From NCBI RefSeq assembly GCF_017303315.1, contig NZ_JAFKOI010000006.1, positions 124,001-188,000 of the forward strand: DNA of 64,000 nucleotides, written 5' to 3'. The translations under genes were made by a program, and so were the position numbers. This document shows, one piece after another, positions 1 to 8,430 of this stretch. The notes under the pieces are model-generated. The model was not told the origin of the DNA, searched no databases, and saw only the letters and a list, made by a program, of their open reading frames with translations. Source of the stretch: Bacillus sp. NTK071. Its GTDB lineage: Bacteria; Bacillota; Bacilli; Bacillales; Guptibacillaceae. Each line of letters starts with the position of its first letter. Positions within the stretch are counted from its first letter, which is position 1.

Positions 1-126
1 GTTTTTTTCTACTATAGCATGTTTGATAAGCAAAAAACCTAAGTTAAACTTCTCTTAAATGATTTGTAATCAAAGCGCAACAATGCTTAACAGGATGACA
101 TAGTTTATCTTTCATGAAACATGATT

Positions 127-2304
127 TTAGCCTTTTGTTACAGATTTTTGTGAAATAATCATCGGTTTACTACAGAGTGGACATTGTTTTTCGTTTGGAT
201 GTCCAGCCTCGTCTATCTTCATCCAGCCTTTGCAGAATTCGCTCGTACAGATCCAGGCTTTTACCGTTTTACCTTGTGGCTTCACAATTTTCTTGAAAGC
301 ATCGGTTAGAAATCGTGAGACAGGTGTTTGTTTACCAAGATGCTTTTCAGGCGAACTAATATACAGTTCTTCTTTAGCTCTTGTAATGGCTACATAACAA
401 AGTCTACGTTCTTCTTCGAGATCAGCTGTCGGATTCTTCATGTAGAGCTGTTTATGAGAGGTTTCCTTATCCTTCATCGCATTTAACGCAGAAACGTGAG
501 GAAGAATCGTCTCTGAAGCTCCAATAACATAAACAATAGGAAACTCAAGACCTTTCGCCTGATGAATGGATAGAAGGGATAGTGCGTTAGAAGAACGATT
601 ATTTTGCTTATGTTCATGAAAACGTTGAATAATTCGGTCAACATAAGCAAGGAATTCAGGAATCGTTTCAAAACGAGAGCTTGAGAATTCAAGTTCGTCC
701 ATCATTTCTTTAAGCGTTGTTTTGTGAACAGTGAGTGCTTCATCATTGGCACTGTCTAAATGCTTCATATAATCATCCCGAAGCACTTGAATCGCTCTCT
801 CAGGGCGGTGCCGCTTCGCTTCCTCTATTAAATCGATGCGTCGGTCAATTGCTTTCTTTTGAAAATCCCGAAGTGTTTTCCATGATTTTAAATGAGAAAG
901 AGGGAAATCTGCCGGCTCTACAAAATTCTCCATTTCAATATGCCTCATTCCCGACTCCTGATTAATAAATAAGGAAGGTAGCACTGCAGCAGTTGCGTCT
1001 AGATTGTGGTGCTCATAAGCAAGTCTTAGGTGGTCCATCATGCCCTTAATGACTGATTGCTCGTAGAAAACCTGCTTCATTCCTTGAGCGTTAAAAGGTA
1101 TATCTTGTTCGATTAACTGTTCAAAGATGGCTCGTGCATTTGTATAGGTTCTTGTTAGTATCGCGATATCTTTCCAATCACGCTGCTGTTCACGTATATG
1201 AGTGAGAACATGACTTGCCTCTTCTTCTGTCGTAGCAGGGCGTAAGTAGAATGGTTGCTTTCCATCTTTATCTGTTGCATTCATTGTTTTAAGTCTTCGA
1301 TAGGTATTATGCTTGATGACATGGTTTCCAAGTCCAACAATTGGTGGAGCAGATCGATAATTGGTATTGAGAGTGACTACTGATGCTTCTGGATATTCTT
1401 TATCAAACTCAAGAATTATGGAACTGTTCGCTCCGTTAAAAGAATAAATGACTTGATCATCGTCGCCTACTACAAAGAGATTGTTTTGTGGTGCGGCAAT
1501 TTGTTTTATCAGCTCGTATTGAATTGGATTCGTATCTTGAAACTCATCAACAAGGACGTATTGAAAACGATTTTGCATTTTGGTGAGAAGATCAGGATTA
1601 TGCGTGAATTCACGATATGTGAAAACAAGGATATCGTCGAAATCCATGTATCCATTCGCTGTTTTCCATTCTTCATAGGCGCTGAAAGCTTCTTTTAGTT
1701 CTTTTGTTTCCTTGCTGTCTGGCACATCTTCTGGTTCCATCATTTTCACTTTGCACGAAGAAATAGAAGACAACATAATTTCAGGTAGTGATGCTTCAGG
1801 ACTTTTCATCTTTTTAAGGATGTTCTTCATGATTATTTGCTTATGACGTTCGCTATTAAGTATTTTTTGGTTATATCCAAGGCTTCTCAACAGTTTTAAG
1901 AAGATTGAGTGAAATGTACCAGCTGTTAATCTTCTTGCATCCTGAGCATGTACGCCTGGTAATCTACTAATTCGCTCACGCATTTCTTCAGAAGCTTTTC
2001 TAGTAAATGTAATGAGTAAGATGCTACTCGGATCTTTTTCTTTGACTGTCATTAAAAATGCGGTACGTGCTGTAAGAACAGACGTTTTGCCGCTTCCTGC
2101 TCCAGCTATTGTAAGCAGTGGACCTTCCGTATGCTGAACGGCTTCCGTTTGTCGTCGATTTAAACGGATTCCTCTTTCCTCCAGTGATTCAAAAAAAGCT
2201 TGCTCTTTTTCATCTTGAACTGGTTGCGTCGTTTTAGGAGGTGTTAAGGGTGCTGAAAGGTCTAATTCAGTTACTGCACGATGTGGCGTTGTTGTAAAAT
2301 TCAT
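127..2304 (-). CDS. UvrD/Rep-family ATP-dependent DNA helicase (YjcD-like)
   Basis: Superfamily 1A helicase that should unwind DNA 3'-5' in repair or replication restart. Visible motifs are a Q-motif region (LNRRQTEAV, about residue 48), Walker A AGAGSGKT (67-74), Walker B DEFQDTNP, the GDDDQVIYSFNGA motif and a late VAITRAKEELY motif. The C-terminus carries a possible zinc ribbon (CTSEFC then CPLC), unlike PcrA. Length and this tail suggest B. subtilis YjcD, from memory. The upstream GTG at 2311-2313 is part of the Shine-Dalgarno AGGTG, so the ATG at 2302-2304, six bases further on, is the likely start. It stands alone at the window edge. Confidence 0.9.
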   Translation of the reverse strand: MNFTTTPHRAVTELDLSAPLTPPKTTQPVQDEKEQAFFESLEERGIRLNRRQTEAVQHTEGPLLTIAGAGSGKTSVLTARTAFLMTVKEKDPSSILLITFTRKASEEMRERISRLPGVHAQDARRLTAGTFHSIFLKLLRSLGYNQKILNSERHKQIIMKNILKKMKSPEASLPEIMLSSISSCKVKMMEPEDVPDSKETKELKEAFSAYEEWKTANGYMDFDDILVFTYREFTHNPDLLTKMQNRFQYVLVDEFQDTNPIQYELIKQIAAPQNNLFVVGDDDQVIYSFNGANSSIILEFDKEYPEASVVTLNTNYRSAPPIVGLGNHVIKHNTYRRLKTMNATDKDGKQPFYLRPATTEEEASHVLTHIREQQRDWKDIAILTRTYTNARAIFEQLIEQDIPFNAQGMKQVFYEQSVIKGMMDHLRLAYEHHNLDATAAVLPSLFINQESGMRHIEMENFVEPADFPLSHLKSWKTLRDFQKKAIDRRIDLIEEAKRHRPERAIQVLRDDYMKHLDSANDEALTVHKTTLKEMMDELEFSSSRFETIPEFLAYVDRIIQRFHEHKQNNRSSNALSLLSIHQAKGLEFPIVYVIGASETILPHVSALNAMKDKETSHKQLYMKNPTADLEEERRLCYVAITRAKEELYISSPEKHLGKQTPVSRFLTDAFKKIVKPQGKTVKAWICTSEFCKGWMKIDEAGHPNEKQCPLCSKPMIISQKSVTKG

Positions 2305-2446
2305 GATCATCACCTGAACTATCTTTATAGATTCATCCGTTCATTTTATCATAAATTTACGTATATTCGTTTCTTAAGAAAAGATTAATATTGAATTGAA
2401 TCGGGTAAAGAGACAAGCAGGATAGGAAAATGAGGAGGTACTAACA

Positions 2447-2671
2447 ATGGAGAAATTTATTCAAGTCGTCGTCGATCATGATAAAAAGCAATTTCACGTG
2501 GAGTCAGAAGCAACAGGTGAGACAAATTATGATGAACGCGTAGAGAAAGCTAAAAATAATGGTCGTGACGTAGGGGCGTTTCGTTCACGTTTAGATACAG
2601 TAGAAAAAACGATTGATGCAGCACAACACGAATACAAAGGATATAGCCATACTGAAGAAAGTCCAGTCTAA
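2447..2671 (+). CDS. Small conserved-looking hypothetical protein, 74 aa
   Basis: I do not recognise this soluble, highly charged 74-residue protein. It has no signal peptide or membrane segment; the N-terminus (FIQVVVDHDKKQF) reads like a beta strand pair followed by a charged helix. A clear GAGGTACTAAC ribosome site precedes the ATG. It ends 22 bp before the next small gene, so the two are probably cotranscribed and end at the terminator at 3030. Function unknown. Confidence 0.7.
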   Translation: MEKFIQVVVDHDKKQFHVESEATGETNYDERVEKAKNNGRDVGAFRSRLDTVEKTIDAAQHEYKGYSHTEESPV

Positions 2672-2693
2672 ATCTACTTGGAGGTGAAAGATA

Positions 2694-3032
2694 ATGGTAC
2701 GTGAAACCTATTATGTAACACCTAAAGGTGAGCTTCATGAAACGAAGATTGAAAATCAATTAAATTCATTTGAAATTCGAGCAAGTCAAGAGGAAAAAAT
2801 GGAAATTGAGAGGGTTATTGAGAAGCTTAGATCTCAGAAATATGTTCAGCAGAATGACTTCTTTTCAATCAATCACTTTAATGAAAATGAAGTAGATAGT
2901 CATCGCAATTGGACTGACGAAGCAATTTATGATCTTTATCGAATTCTGCATCAATTAGGGACTGAAGAGACAAGGCGACAAATTGAAGAAATGGGTGTGT
3001 TATCCTCGCTCAATCATAACACGAGGAGATAG
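2694..3032 (+). CDS. Hypothetical protein, paralogue of the gene at 18781
   Basis: A 112-residue soluble protein of unknown function with ribosome site GGAGGTGAAAGATA before ATG. Its N-terminus (RETYYVTPKGEL) and C-terminus (LGTEETRRQIEEMGVL) match the corresponding ends of the 101-residue protein at 18781-19086 (KKRYYVAVSSGEIL and LGSKRTRDHIESMGIL), so the two are diverged paralogues. Relatives are sometimes labelled hydrolase in databases, but I see no catalytic motif. It lies downstream of the 74-aa gene in a probable two-gene unit; its TAG stop is the first base group of the terminator stem. Confidence 0.75.
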   Translation: MVRETYYVTPKGELHETKIENQLNSFEIRASQEEKMEIERVIEKLRSQKYVQQNDFFSINHFNENEVDSHRNWTDEAIYDLYRILHQLGTEETRRQIEEMGVLSSLNHNTRR

Positions 3033-3057
3033 AGGCTATAGGCCTCTATTTTTTTTT
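3030..3057 (+). terminator. Rho-independent terminator after the 112-aa gene
   Basis: Seven-base-pair stem TAGAGGC/GCCTCTA (3030-3036 and 3042-3048) with a five-base loop, followed by nine T residues. The stem includes the stop codon of the preceding gene. Confidence 0.85.
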
Positions 3058-3194
3058 GAAATGGCGTAAATTCATCACCAAAACATGTCTTCGGACCATG
3101 AATTTCTTTAAGAACTCCGCTCCTGCCCTTCCTAAAATAAACGACATACATAATCTAATAATGTAGTTAAACAAAATTATTGAGGGGGATAAAG

Positions 3195-3332
3195 ATGAGC
3201 GGAGGATACGGAAAAGGCTTTGCTTTAATTGTTGTATTGTTCATTCTTTTAATTATTGTAGGTGCCGGAGCAATGGGTGGATACTGTGGACCTGGAAATG
3301 TCGGCGGAGCAAACTACAATCCTTATTGCTAA
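3195..3332 (+). CDS. YjcZ-family sporulation peptide, 45 aa
   Basis: A 45-residue peptide: glycine-rich start (MSGGYGKGF), one hydrophobic segment (residues 10-23, rich in I/L/V), then glycine, tyrosine and cysteine (GGYCGPG, end YNPYC). This is the layout of the YjcZ family of small spore-associated peptides in Bacillaceae. It has a strong GAGGGGGATAAAG ribosome site and its own terminator. A CATAATCTA box at 3149-3157 fits the sigma-K -10 pattern CATAnnnTA, but I found no convincing -35, so mother-cell control is only a suggestion. Confidence 0.85.
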   Translation: MSGGYGKGFALIVVLFILLIIVGAGAMGGYCGPGNVGGANYNPYC

Positions 3333-3344
3333 GTAAGAGAGAGA

Positions 3345-3372
3345 TGAACCGGACCATTCCGGTTCATTTTTT
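3345..3372 (+). terminator. Terminator after yjcZ-like gene
   Basis: Perfect 9-bp stem TGAACCGGA/TCCGGTTCA (3345-3353, 3358-3366), CCAT loop, followed by six T residues. Confidence 0.9.
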
Positions 3373-3500
3373 GTATGTTAAGAACATCTTTTACTACTAG
3401 TAAAAAAGTCTTAATCTATCCCTGGATAGTTTGACACCTCATGCCTTGAGGAATGTTGAAAGTAGAGCGAAATTATTTACTAATTAAAAGGATGAGAAAC

Positions 3501-4028
3501 GTGAAACAATACATAAGTCTTATAGTGATGGTAGGAATGTTGAGTATTACATCAGGATGTGGTTCGGAAGTAACCAGTCTAGCAGAAAATCATTCTAAAA
3601 TGATGTTATCTTCAATAGAAAACAAAGCAGAAGCAAAAACAATTGCAGTAGAAAAACCAGATGTTGAGATGCTTTCAAATGAGCTAATCAATCGAATCAT
3701 GCAAGATACAAATGAAAACTTTCAAGTGGAAAATTTCAATACAAAAGAAGAAATAAAAAAACATTTACAAGAAGTTGCTTCTGAAGATCTTGCAACAAAC
3801 ATAACAGATACTTACTATGAAGAACGAGAAGGTTCACTCTATCTTATCCCAACAGAGCTATTTCCATGGATGGACAACGAAAAACCCTTCGAATTGAATC
3901 AAGTAAATACATTTGAGTATCAACTAGTTCAAACAAATGATTCAGATCTATATGGCTCTTATACAATTGAAATTAACTTTCTTTATGAAGAAAATCACTG
4001 GATCATTAAAAATTTCACAATTAAGTAA
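3501..4028 (+). CDS. Putative lipoprotein, unknown function
   Basis: A secreted or membrane-anchored protein of about 175 residues. It begins with a short basic N-region, a hydrophobic stretch and a lipobox-like SGC (MKQYISLIVMVGM...TSGCGSE), so lipid attachment at that Cys is likely though the -3 residue is Thr rather than Leu. The rest is acidic and soluble, with no recognised domain. The reading frame is open from an ATG at 3453, but GTG at 3501 has the better-spaced AAGGA site and gives a normal lipoprotein signal. It stands alone, with its own terminator. Confidence 0.65.
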   Translation: MKQYISLIVMVGMLSITSGCGSEVTSLAENHSKMMLSSIENKAEAKTIAVEKPDVEMLSNELINRIMQDTNENFQVENFNTKEEIKKHLQEVASEDLATNITDTYYEEREGSLYLIPTELFPWMDNEKPFELNQVNTFEYQLVQTNDSDLYGSYTIEINFLYEENHWIIKNFTIK

Positions 4029-4032
4029 TGCG

Positions 4033-4069
4033 AACGCACAAGACAAAACGTCTGTGCGTTTTGTTTTTT
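4033..4069 (+). terminator. Terminator after lipoprotein gene
   Basis: Stem AACGCACA/TGTGCGTT (4033-4040, 4053-4060) extended inward by GAC/GTC with one bulged A, followed by a T-rich tail. Confidence 0.85.
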
Positions 4070-4140
4070 CATAGGGAGATTGGACAACAACAGACGACTC
4101 TTTTACAATAAAGTAAGAAACTAAAAGACGAGGTTATCAA

Positions 4141-4614
4141 ATGAGCGAATTTACGTTTACAGATTATTATCATAATCAAGTCACATATTCTTTGCAAGAT
4201 CATCCTTATTCTTCTGCTCCGAAACATGTATGGGTGATTTGCCGTCTAGACGAGCAGTGGTTGTTAACTGAACACTCGAGACGTGGAATTGAATTTCCAG
4301 GTGGTAAGGTGGAAGAAGGAGAAACGGCTGAAGACGCAGCTGTTCGTGAAGTATATGAAGAAACGGGCGGCGTTGTGAGTAACCTTCGATATATTGGCCA
4401 GTATCGAGTTGAAGGTAAAGGTGGCACTATTATTAAGAATGTCTATTATGCTGATATTGAACACCTTGTCGACAAGGAAGACTATCTGGAAACAAGAGGT
4501 CCTGTTTTGTTGAAACATCTTCCGAAAGATCTTCATCTAAATGAACGATTCAGCTTTATGATGAAGGATCAAGTGCTTCCCTACAGTCTTCAACATCTTA
4601 ATCAGTCTAAGTAA
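4141..4614 (+). CDS. ytkD: Nudix hydrolase YtkD (8-oxo-dGTPase type)
   Basis: Sanitises oxidised nucleotides: B. subtilis YtkD hydrolyses 8-oxo-dGTP and other (d)NTPs in the cytoplasm. The Nudix box spans about residues 54-77 (GGKVEEGE then REVYEETGG), complete for the GX5EX7REUXEEXGU pattern. At 157 residues it matches the family length as I recall it. A sigma-A-like promoter TTGGAC (4080-4085), 18-bp spacer, TACAAT (4104-4109) lies upstream, with GACGAGG before the ATG. It converges with the CDF gene over a shared terminator. Confidence 0.9.
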   Translation: MSEFTFTDYYHNQVTYSLQDHPYSSAPKHVWVICRLDEQWLLTEHSRRGIEFPGGKVEEGETAEDAAVREVYEETGGVVSNLRYIGQYRVEGKGGTIIKNVYYADIEHLVDKEDYLETRGPVLLKHLPKDLHLNERFSFMMKDQVLPYSLQHLNQSK

Positions 4615-4641
4615 AAAGTCCAGTCTCGTCCTGGACTTTTT
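4613..4641. terminator. Bidirectional terminator between ytkD and CDF gene
   Basis: Perfect 11-bp inverted repeat AAAAAGTCCAG/CTGGACTTTTT (4613-4623, 4631-4641) with A-tract and T-tract ends, serving both convergent genes. It abuts the CDF stop codon at 4642. Confidence 0.9.
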
Positions 4642-5505
4642 CTATTGGCTTCGTTGACCAGGTTCAATATGAATGTGAGCGGTTCTAATATCGAAGTCCT
4701 TCTCTAGGCGCGCCTCAATTTCATCTGTAATAGTATGGCCTTCCTTAATGTTTAAGTCTGGAGCTACTTCCACTACAGCATCGACAATGACGCTACTTCC
4801 AGCCATACGTGCTTTGATATCGACCAATGCTTCTACACCATCGATCTCTTTAATCGTTGTTTGAATTTCATTGAGTTTATCCGTATCAAATCCATCTGTT
4901 AGCATAAGTGAAGATTCTTTGAAAATCCCAAAAGCAGTTTTGCATATGATCAGACCGACAATAAAACCCGTAAGTGGGTCGAGCCAGTACATATGAAAAC
5001 TAGCTCCAATGATACCAACGAAAGCGCCAAGACTGACTAGAGCGTCAGATAAGTTATCTTTCGCAGCGGCCATGAGGCCGTGGCTTTTTGTTTTGGCAGC
5101 AAGTTTTTTATTATAGAGGTAAACGGAACCCATTACCAAAACGCCTAGCAAGGCTATCCATGCTGAGCTAAGTGGGGGAGAGGATTTTGGGCCCTCAATG
5201 AGGACGGAAGCTGTGTGAAAGAGTACCTGCAATCCAATGGCCATCATGACGAACGAAGCGAAAAGGGAAGAAACTGTTTCAGCTCGAGAATGTCCATAAG
5301 GGTGATTTCGATCACGAGGTTTAAGTGAAATTTTCATTCCAATCAATATAGCAACAGATGCCACAATGTCTGAAGCATTGTTCCATCCATCTGCAAGCAA
5401 AGCCTCTGAACCAAATACATAGCCAGTAAAAAGCTTAGCGATTGAAAGAAGCAAATAGGCTGTGATGCTAATCCAGACTCCCCGCAGTGCGTTCATTTTC
5501 GTCAC
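4642..5505 (-). CDS. Cation diffusion facilitator metal exporter
   Basis: Membrane exporter of divalent metal ions driven by proton exchange. The 287-residue protein has six predicted membrane segments and a cytoplasmic ferredoxin-like C-terminal domain ending in RTAHIHIEPG. The TM2 site reads ADGWNNASD (Asn42-x3-Asp46) and TM5 reads KDNLSDAL (DxxxD); this N-D/D-D arrangement is typical of manganese-type CDFs rather than the H-D zinc type. Likely relatives are B. subtilis MneP and MneS; I cannot choose between them. No metal-regulator operator was identified. Confidence 0.88.
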   Translation of the reverse strand: MTKMNALRGVWISITAYLLLSIAKLFTGYVFGSEALLADGWNNASDIVASVAILIGMKISLKPRDRNHPYGHSRAETVSSLFASFVMMAIGLQVLFHTASVLIEGPKSSPPLSSAWIALLGVLVMGSVYLYNKKLAAKTKSHGLMAAAKDNLSDALVSLGAFVGIIGASFHMYWLDPLTGFIVGLIICKTAFGIFKESSLMLTDGFDTDKLNEIQTTIKEIDGVEALVDIKARMAGSSVIVDAVVEVAPDLNIKEGHTITDEIEARLEKDFDIRTAHIHIEPGQRSQ

Positions 5506-5647
5506 CTGATTTCATATAATTTCTATTCCTCTCCATCCTAGCAGATGGCGCTCGGGTGGGTCTAGAGCAACCATTTTGCCATCGGTTAGACGTGTAGGAC
5601 GATGTCAGATTTGTAAGTTCTAGCTAACTAGTTTGCCCAATCCCAAC

Positions 5648-5673
5648 AAAAAAAGCCTCTCGAATAGAGAAGC
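5648..5673 (-). terminator. Terminator of the ytlACD operon
   Basis: On the minus strand, AGCTTCTC/GAGAGGCT (one mismatch) with a TATTC loop, followed by a T-tract read from 5653 to 5648. It immediately follows the ytlD stop codon. Confidence 0.85.
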
Positions 5674-6428
5674 TAATTCTTAATTAGTTTACGTTCGATC
5701 CATTCTACCCCCATGTACATGAGAGAAGAGAAAACAGCAATCATGACGAGACTTAATAACACAAGTGTGAAGTTAAATACCTGGAAACCATAAATAATCA
5801 TATACCCTAGTCCTTGTTTTGAAACAAGAAATTCTCCTACAATAACCCCAACCCAAGAAAGGCCAACGTTCACTTTAAGTGTGGAGATAATCGCGGGAAA
5901 AGAAGCGGGAAGAATAACTTCAAAGAAAGTTTGTTTCTTGTTCCCGCCAAACGAGCGAATCACTTTCACATAGTTCGGCTCAACAGTGTGGAAGGCATGA
6001 TAGATCACAAGGGTTGTAATGATTATGGAGATAGAGGCACCCATTGTAATAATGGCTAGGTAGCTGGGACCTAATGCTACGATGATAATTGGTCCTAGTG
6101 CTACTTTCGGCATTGAATTTAAGACGACAAGGTAAGGATCTGATATTCTTGAAGCCTTCCTTGACCACCACAATGCGGCTGCGAATAAAGTTCCTAAAAC
6201 AGTCCCTAGAATAAAACCTGCAATTGTTTCAAGCAGTGTTACATTCGTGTGCAATACCAATGTGCCATCGCTTATTTTGACTACGAAAAGAGAAGCGATT
6301 TTGCTAGGGTAGCTAAACAATAGTGGGTCAATCCAGGTAAGTCGTCCTGCGGTTTCCCAGAGTGTTAGGAAAGCTAGTAGAATGAAAAGTTGCCATCCAG
6401 TTATCTCAAATTTCTCTCTTCTAAGCAT
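5673..6428 (-). CDS. ytlD: ABC transporter permease YtlD
   Basis: Inner-membrane permease of a SsuC/TauC-type importer, about 251 residues with around six membrane segments. The cytoplasmic coupling loop (EAA motif) is visible as [20 protein letters not shown]. The open frame extends to 6539 inside ytlC, but those residues look non-native; ATG at 6426-6428 gives the usual family length, although it lacks a clear ribosome site, so translation may be coupled to ytlC ending at 6454. It forms an operon with ytlC and ytlA. Substrate unknown; sulfonate, nitrate or pyrimidine-precursor transport would all fit. Confidence 0.85.
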   Translation of the reverse strand: MLRREKFEITGWQLFILLAFLTLWETAGRLTWIDPLLFSYPSKIASLFVVKISDGTLVLHTNVTLLETIAGFILGTVLGTLFAAALWWSRKASRISDPYLVVLNSMPKVALGPIIIVALGPSYLAIITMGASISIIITTLVIYHAFHTVEPNYVKVIRSFGGNKKQTFFEVILPASFPAIISTLKVNVGLSWVGVIVGEFLVSKQGLGYMIIYGFQVFNFTLVLLSLVMIAVFSSLMYMGVEWIERKLIKN

Positions 6429-6453
6429 TTTAATGTAAGCAGAGTGCTGCTTC

Positions 6454-7230
6454 TCAAGTTGGAGATTGTTCAAGGGAATCAAGCTCCTTCCAGATAACTT
6501 GAAAATGTTCAGCAAAGTCTGGATCGTTCCGAGCATCAAATGGAATTAACTCACGTAGATGGGCGGGAATGTGAAACGTTCTAGCGATCTTTCCAGGTCT
6601 TGGTGAAAGTAGAATAACTCGGTCTGACATAGCGATGGCTTCTCCGATATCATGAGTGACAAGGAGAGCTGATTTGTTGTGTTCTTTTAAAGTAGAGAAA
6701 ACGAGATCTTCTAGTTTTAATTTCGTCTGGTAATCAAGTGCAGAGAACGGCTCATCTAATAAAAGAAGGTTCGGTCCAGTTGCTAACGTACGAACAAGTG
6801 CCACACGTTGGCGCATACCACCTGATAACTGGTCAGGATAAGCATAGCGAACATCATATAACCCCATTTGATCAAGAAGCTTTAATGTTTTCTCAGTAGT
6901 GTCTGGCGTAAGTCGATTGGTGAGCTTTAATCCTAGAAGGCAATTTTCTTCAATTGTCTTCCATGGGAACAAATAATCCTGCTGAAGCATATACCCCATT
7001 GATTCACCTGGTTTATGCCTATCTTCCCCATGGACAATAACCTTTCCTTCGGTTGGTTGTAACAGGCCAGATATAATGGAAAGTAATGTGGATTTACCAC
7101 ATCCGCTTGGACCTAATAGGGAAACGAATTCACCTTCTTCTATGGAAAATGAAAGGTTAGAGATGGCTTCTTTAGCCTCCGTTTTTGTTAAATAAACGTG
7201 TGAAATAGCATTGACTTGAAGGAAAGACAT
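6454..7230 (-). CDS. ytlC: ABC transporter ATPase YtlC
   Basis: ATPase that powers the YtlACD importer. Walker A is GPSGCGKST (residues 40-48), the signature is LSGGMRQR, Walker B is [12 protein letters not shown] and the H-loop VTHD follows. The 258-residue length is usual for SsuB/TauB-type subunits. GGAGGGAATGCAATC precedes the ATG. It lies 14 bp downstream of the binding-protein gene. Confidence 0.93.
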   Translation of the reverse strand: MSFLQVNAISHVYLTKTEAKEAISNLSFSIEEGEFVSLLGPSGCGKSTLLSIISGLLQPTEGKVIVHGEDRHKPGESMGYMLQQDYLFPWKTIEENCLLGLKLTNRLTPDTTEKTLKLLDQMGLYDVRYAYPDQLSGGMRQRVALVRTLATGPNLLLLDEPFSALDYQTKLKLEDLVFSTLKEHNKSALLVTHDIGEAIAMSDRVILLSPRPGKIARTFHIPAHLRELIPFDARNDPDFAEHFQVIWKELDSLEQSPT

Positions 7231-7244
7231 GATTGCATTCCCTC

Positions 7245-8243
7245 CTATTTTTGCGCATCTTCTGCATAACTGTTATCCACTAGTTTGCTGTGGTCGACAC
7301 GCTTTGGTAGCTCACCGGATTCGTCCATTATATTTTGAAGGTTATTCCACTCGTCTTCATCAAGAATAGGATTTGTCGCAAAAGAATGCTGACTTTTGTA
7401 TCGATCAACTACGGTTGTAATGAGAGCGAGGTCCGTATCAGGAAAGAATGGTTCAATTGATTTTGCGATTTCTTCCGCAGAATGAGTATCTACCCATTGC
7501 TGAGCTTCATATAGTGCTTTGGTAAATCGTTTGGCTGTGTCAGGATTTTTCTCTAGATAACTTTCTTTAGCCATAAAAACGGTATATGGTATCGTGCCGG
7601 ATTCTTTCCCAAACGAAGCTACGATATGACCCACACCCTGTTCTTCGAATATACTTGCTGTCGGTTCAAAAAGTTGAACGAAGTCACCTGTACCTGAAGC
7701 AAAAGCACTAGAAATGTTTGCGAAATCAATATTTTGAATAAGATCGAGATCTTTTTGTGGATTAATTCCTTTGTTATTTAAAACAAACTCACCGGCCATT
7801 TGAGGCATGCCGCCTTTACGTTGACCAAGGAAAGTACTTCCTTTCAAGTCTTCCCATGCAAAATGATCCATCTTTTCTCTTGAAACAAGAAAGGTTCCGT
7901 CTGTTTGTGTGAGCTGAGCAAAGTTGATGACAGGATCGTTTGTACCTTGAGCATAAACATAAATAGACGTTTCAGATCCTACAAGTGCGACATCTGCTCC
8001 GTTTGAAAGGAGCGTCGTCATCGTTTTGTCGCCACCCCAGGTGGTTGTTAATTCTACGTCAATCCCATGCTTTTCGAAGATGCCTTCAGTAATGGCCACA
8101 TACTGTGGCGCATAGAAAATTGAGCGAGTTACTTCTGCTACTCGAACTTGATCATTTTCACCGCTATTCCCACATGCTGATAGATAGAGAAGGAAGAGTA
8201 TACTTGTATAAAGGGTTAACCTATTAAACCAACGTTTTGTCAT
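7245..8243 (-). CDS. ytlA: ABC substrate-binding lipoprotein YtlA
   Basis: Extracellular lipoprotein of the SsuA/NMT1-like fold that captures the substrate for YtlC/YtlD. The lipobox LSAC places the lipidated Cys at residue 24. The mature part shows the family pattern (ITEGIFEKHGIDVEL, then GADVALVGSETS). At 332 residues it is a normal size. It is the first gene of the operon, with GGGGGC before ATG. I see no THI-box, S-box or other riboswitch in the leader, so the usual thiamine and sulfur clues to substrate are absent. Confidence 0.88.
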   Translation of the reverse strand: MTKRWFNRLTLYTSILFLLYLSACGNSGENDQVRVAEVTRSIFYAPQYVAITEGIFEKHGIDVELTTTWGGDKTMTTLLSNGADVALVGSETSIYVYAQGTNDPVINFAQLTQTDGTFLVSREKMDHFAWEDLKGSTFLGQRKGGMPQMAGEFVLNNKGINPQKDLDLIQNIDFANISSAFASGTGDFVQLFEPTASIFEEQGVGHIVASFGKESGTIPYTVFMAKESYLEKNPDTAKRFTKALYEAQQWVDTHSAEEIAKSIEPFFPDTDLALITTVVDRYKSQHSFATNPILDEDEWNNLQNIMDESGELPKRVDHSKLVDNSYAEDAQK

Positions 8244-8392
8244 AATCTAGCCCCCGCTGTCACATGAAATAGGCTCATGTTTTAAGATACTATAGCCTAT
8301 GTCCAGGGGAGAATTGTGTGTTTGCCCCATAATAAATCCCTTTAAGCAATGCTATAGAAACAAGATGGGGAGTTGGCCAATTCATTCCAAAC

Positions 8393-8418
8393 AAAAAAAG
8401 CACCCGTTAAGGTGCTTT
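8393..8418 (-). terminator. Terminator of pckA
   Basis: Minus-strand stem AAAGCACC/GGTGCTTT (8411-8418, 8397-8404), six-base loop TTAACG, followed by a T-run. Confidence 0.88.
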
Positions 8419-8430
8419 CTCATAAGCAAG

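Noticed and set aside
3149-3157. Sigma-K promoter of the yjcZ-like gene
   Set aside because: CATAATCTA fits the -10 pattern, but no -35 box could be supported, so it is not listed as a feature.
4206-4536. Minus-strand frames opposite ytkD
   Set aside because: Antisense shadows of the Nudix coding sequence with no ribosome site.
5980-6171. 63-codon minus-strand frame inside ytlD
   Set aside because: Shadow frame in a well-supported permease gene.
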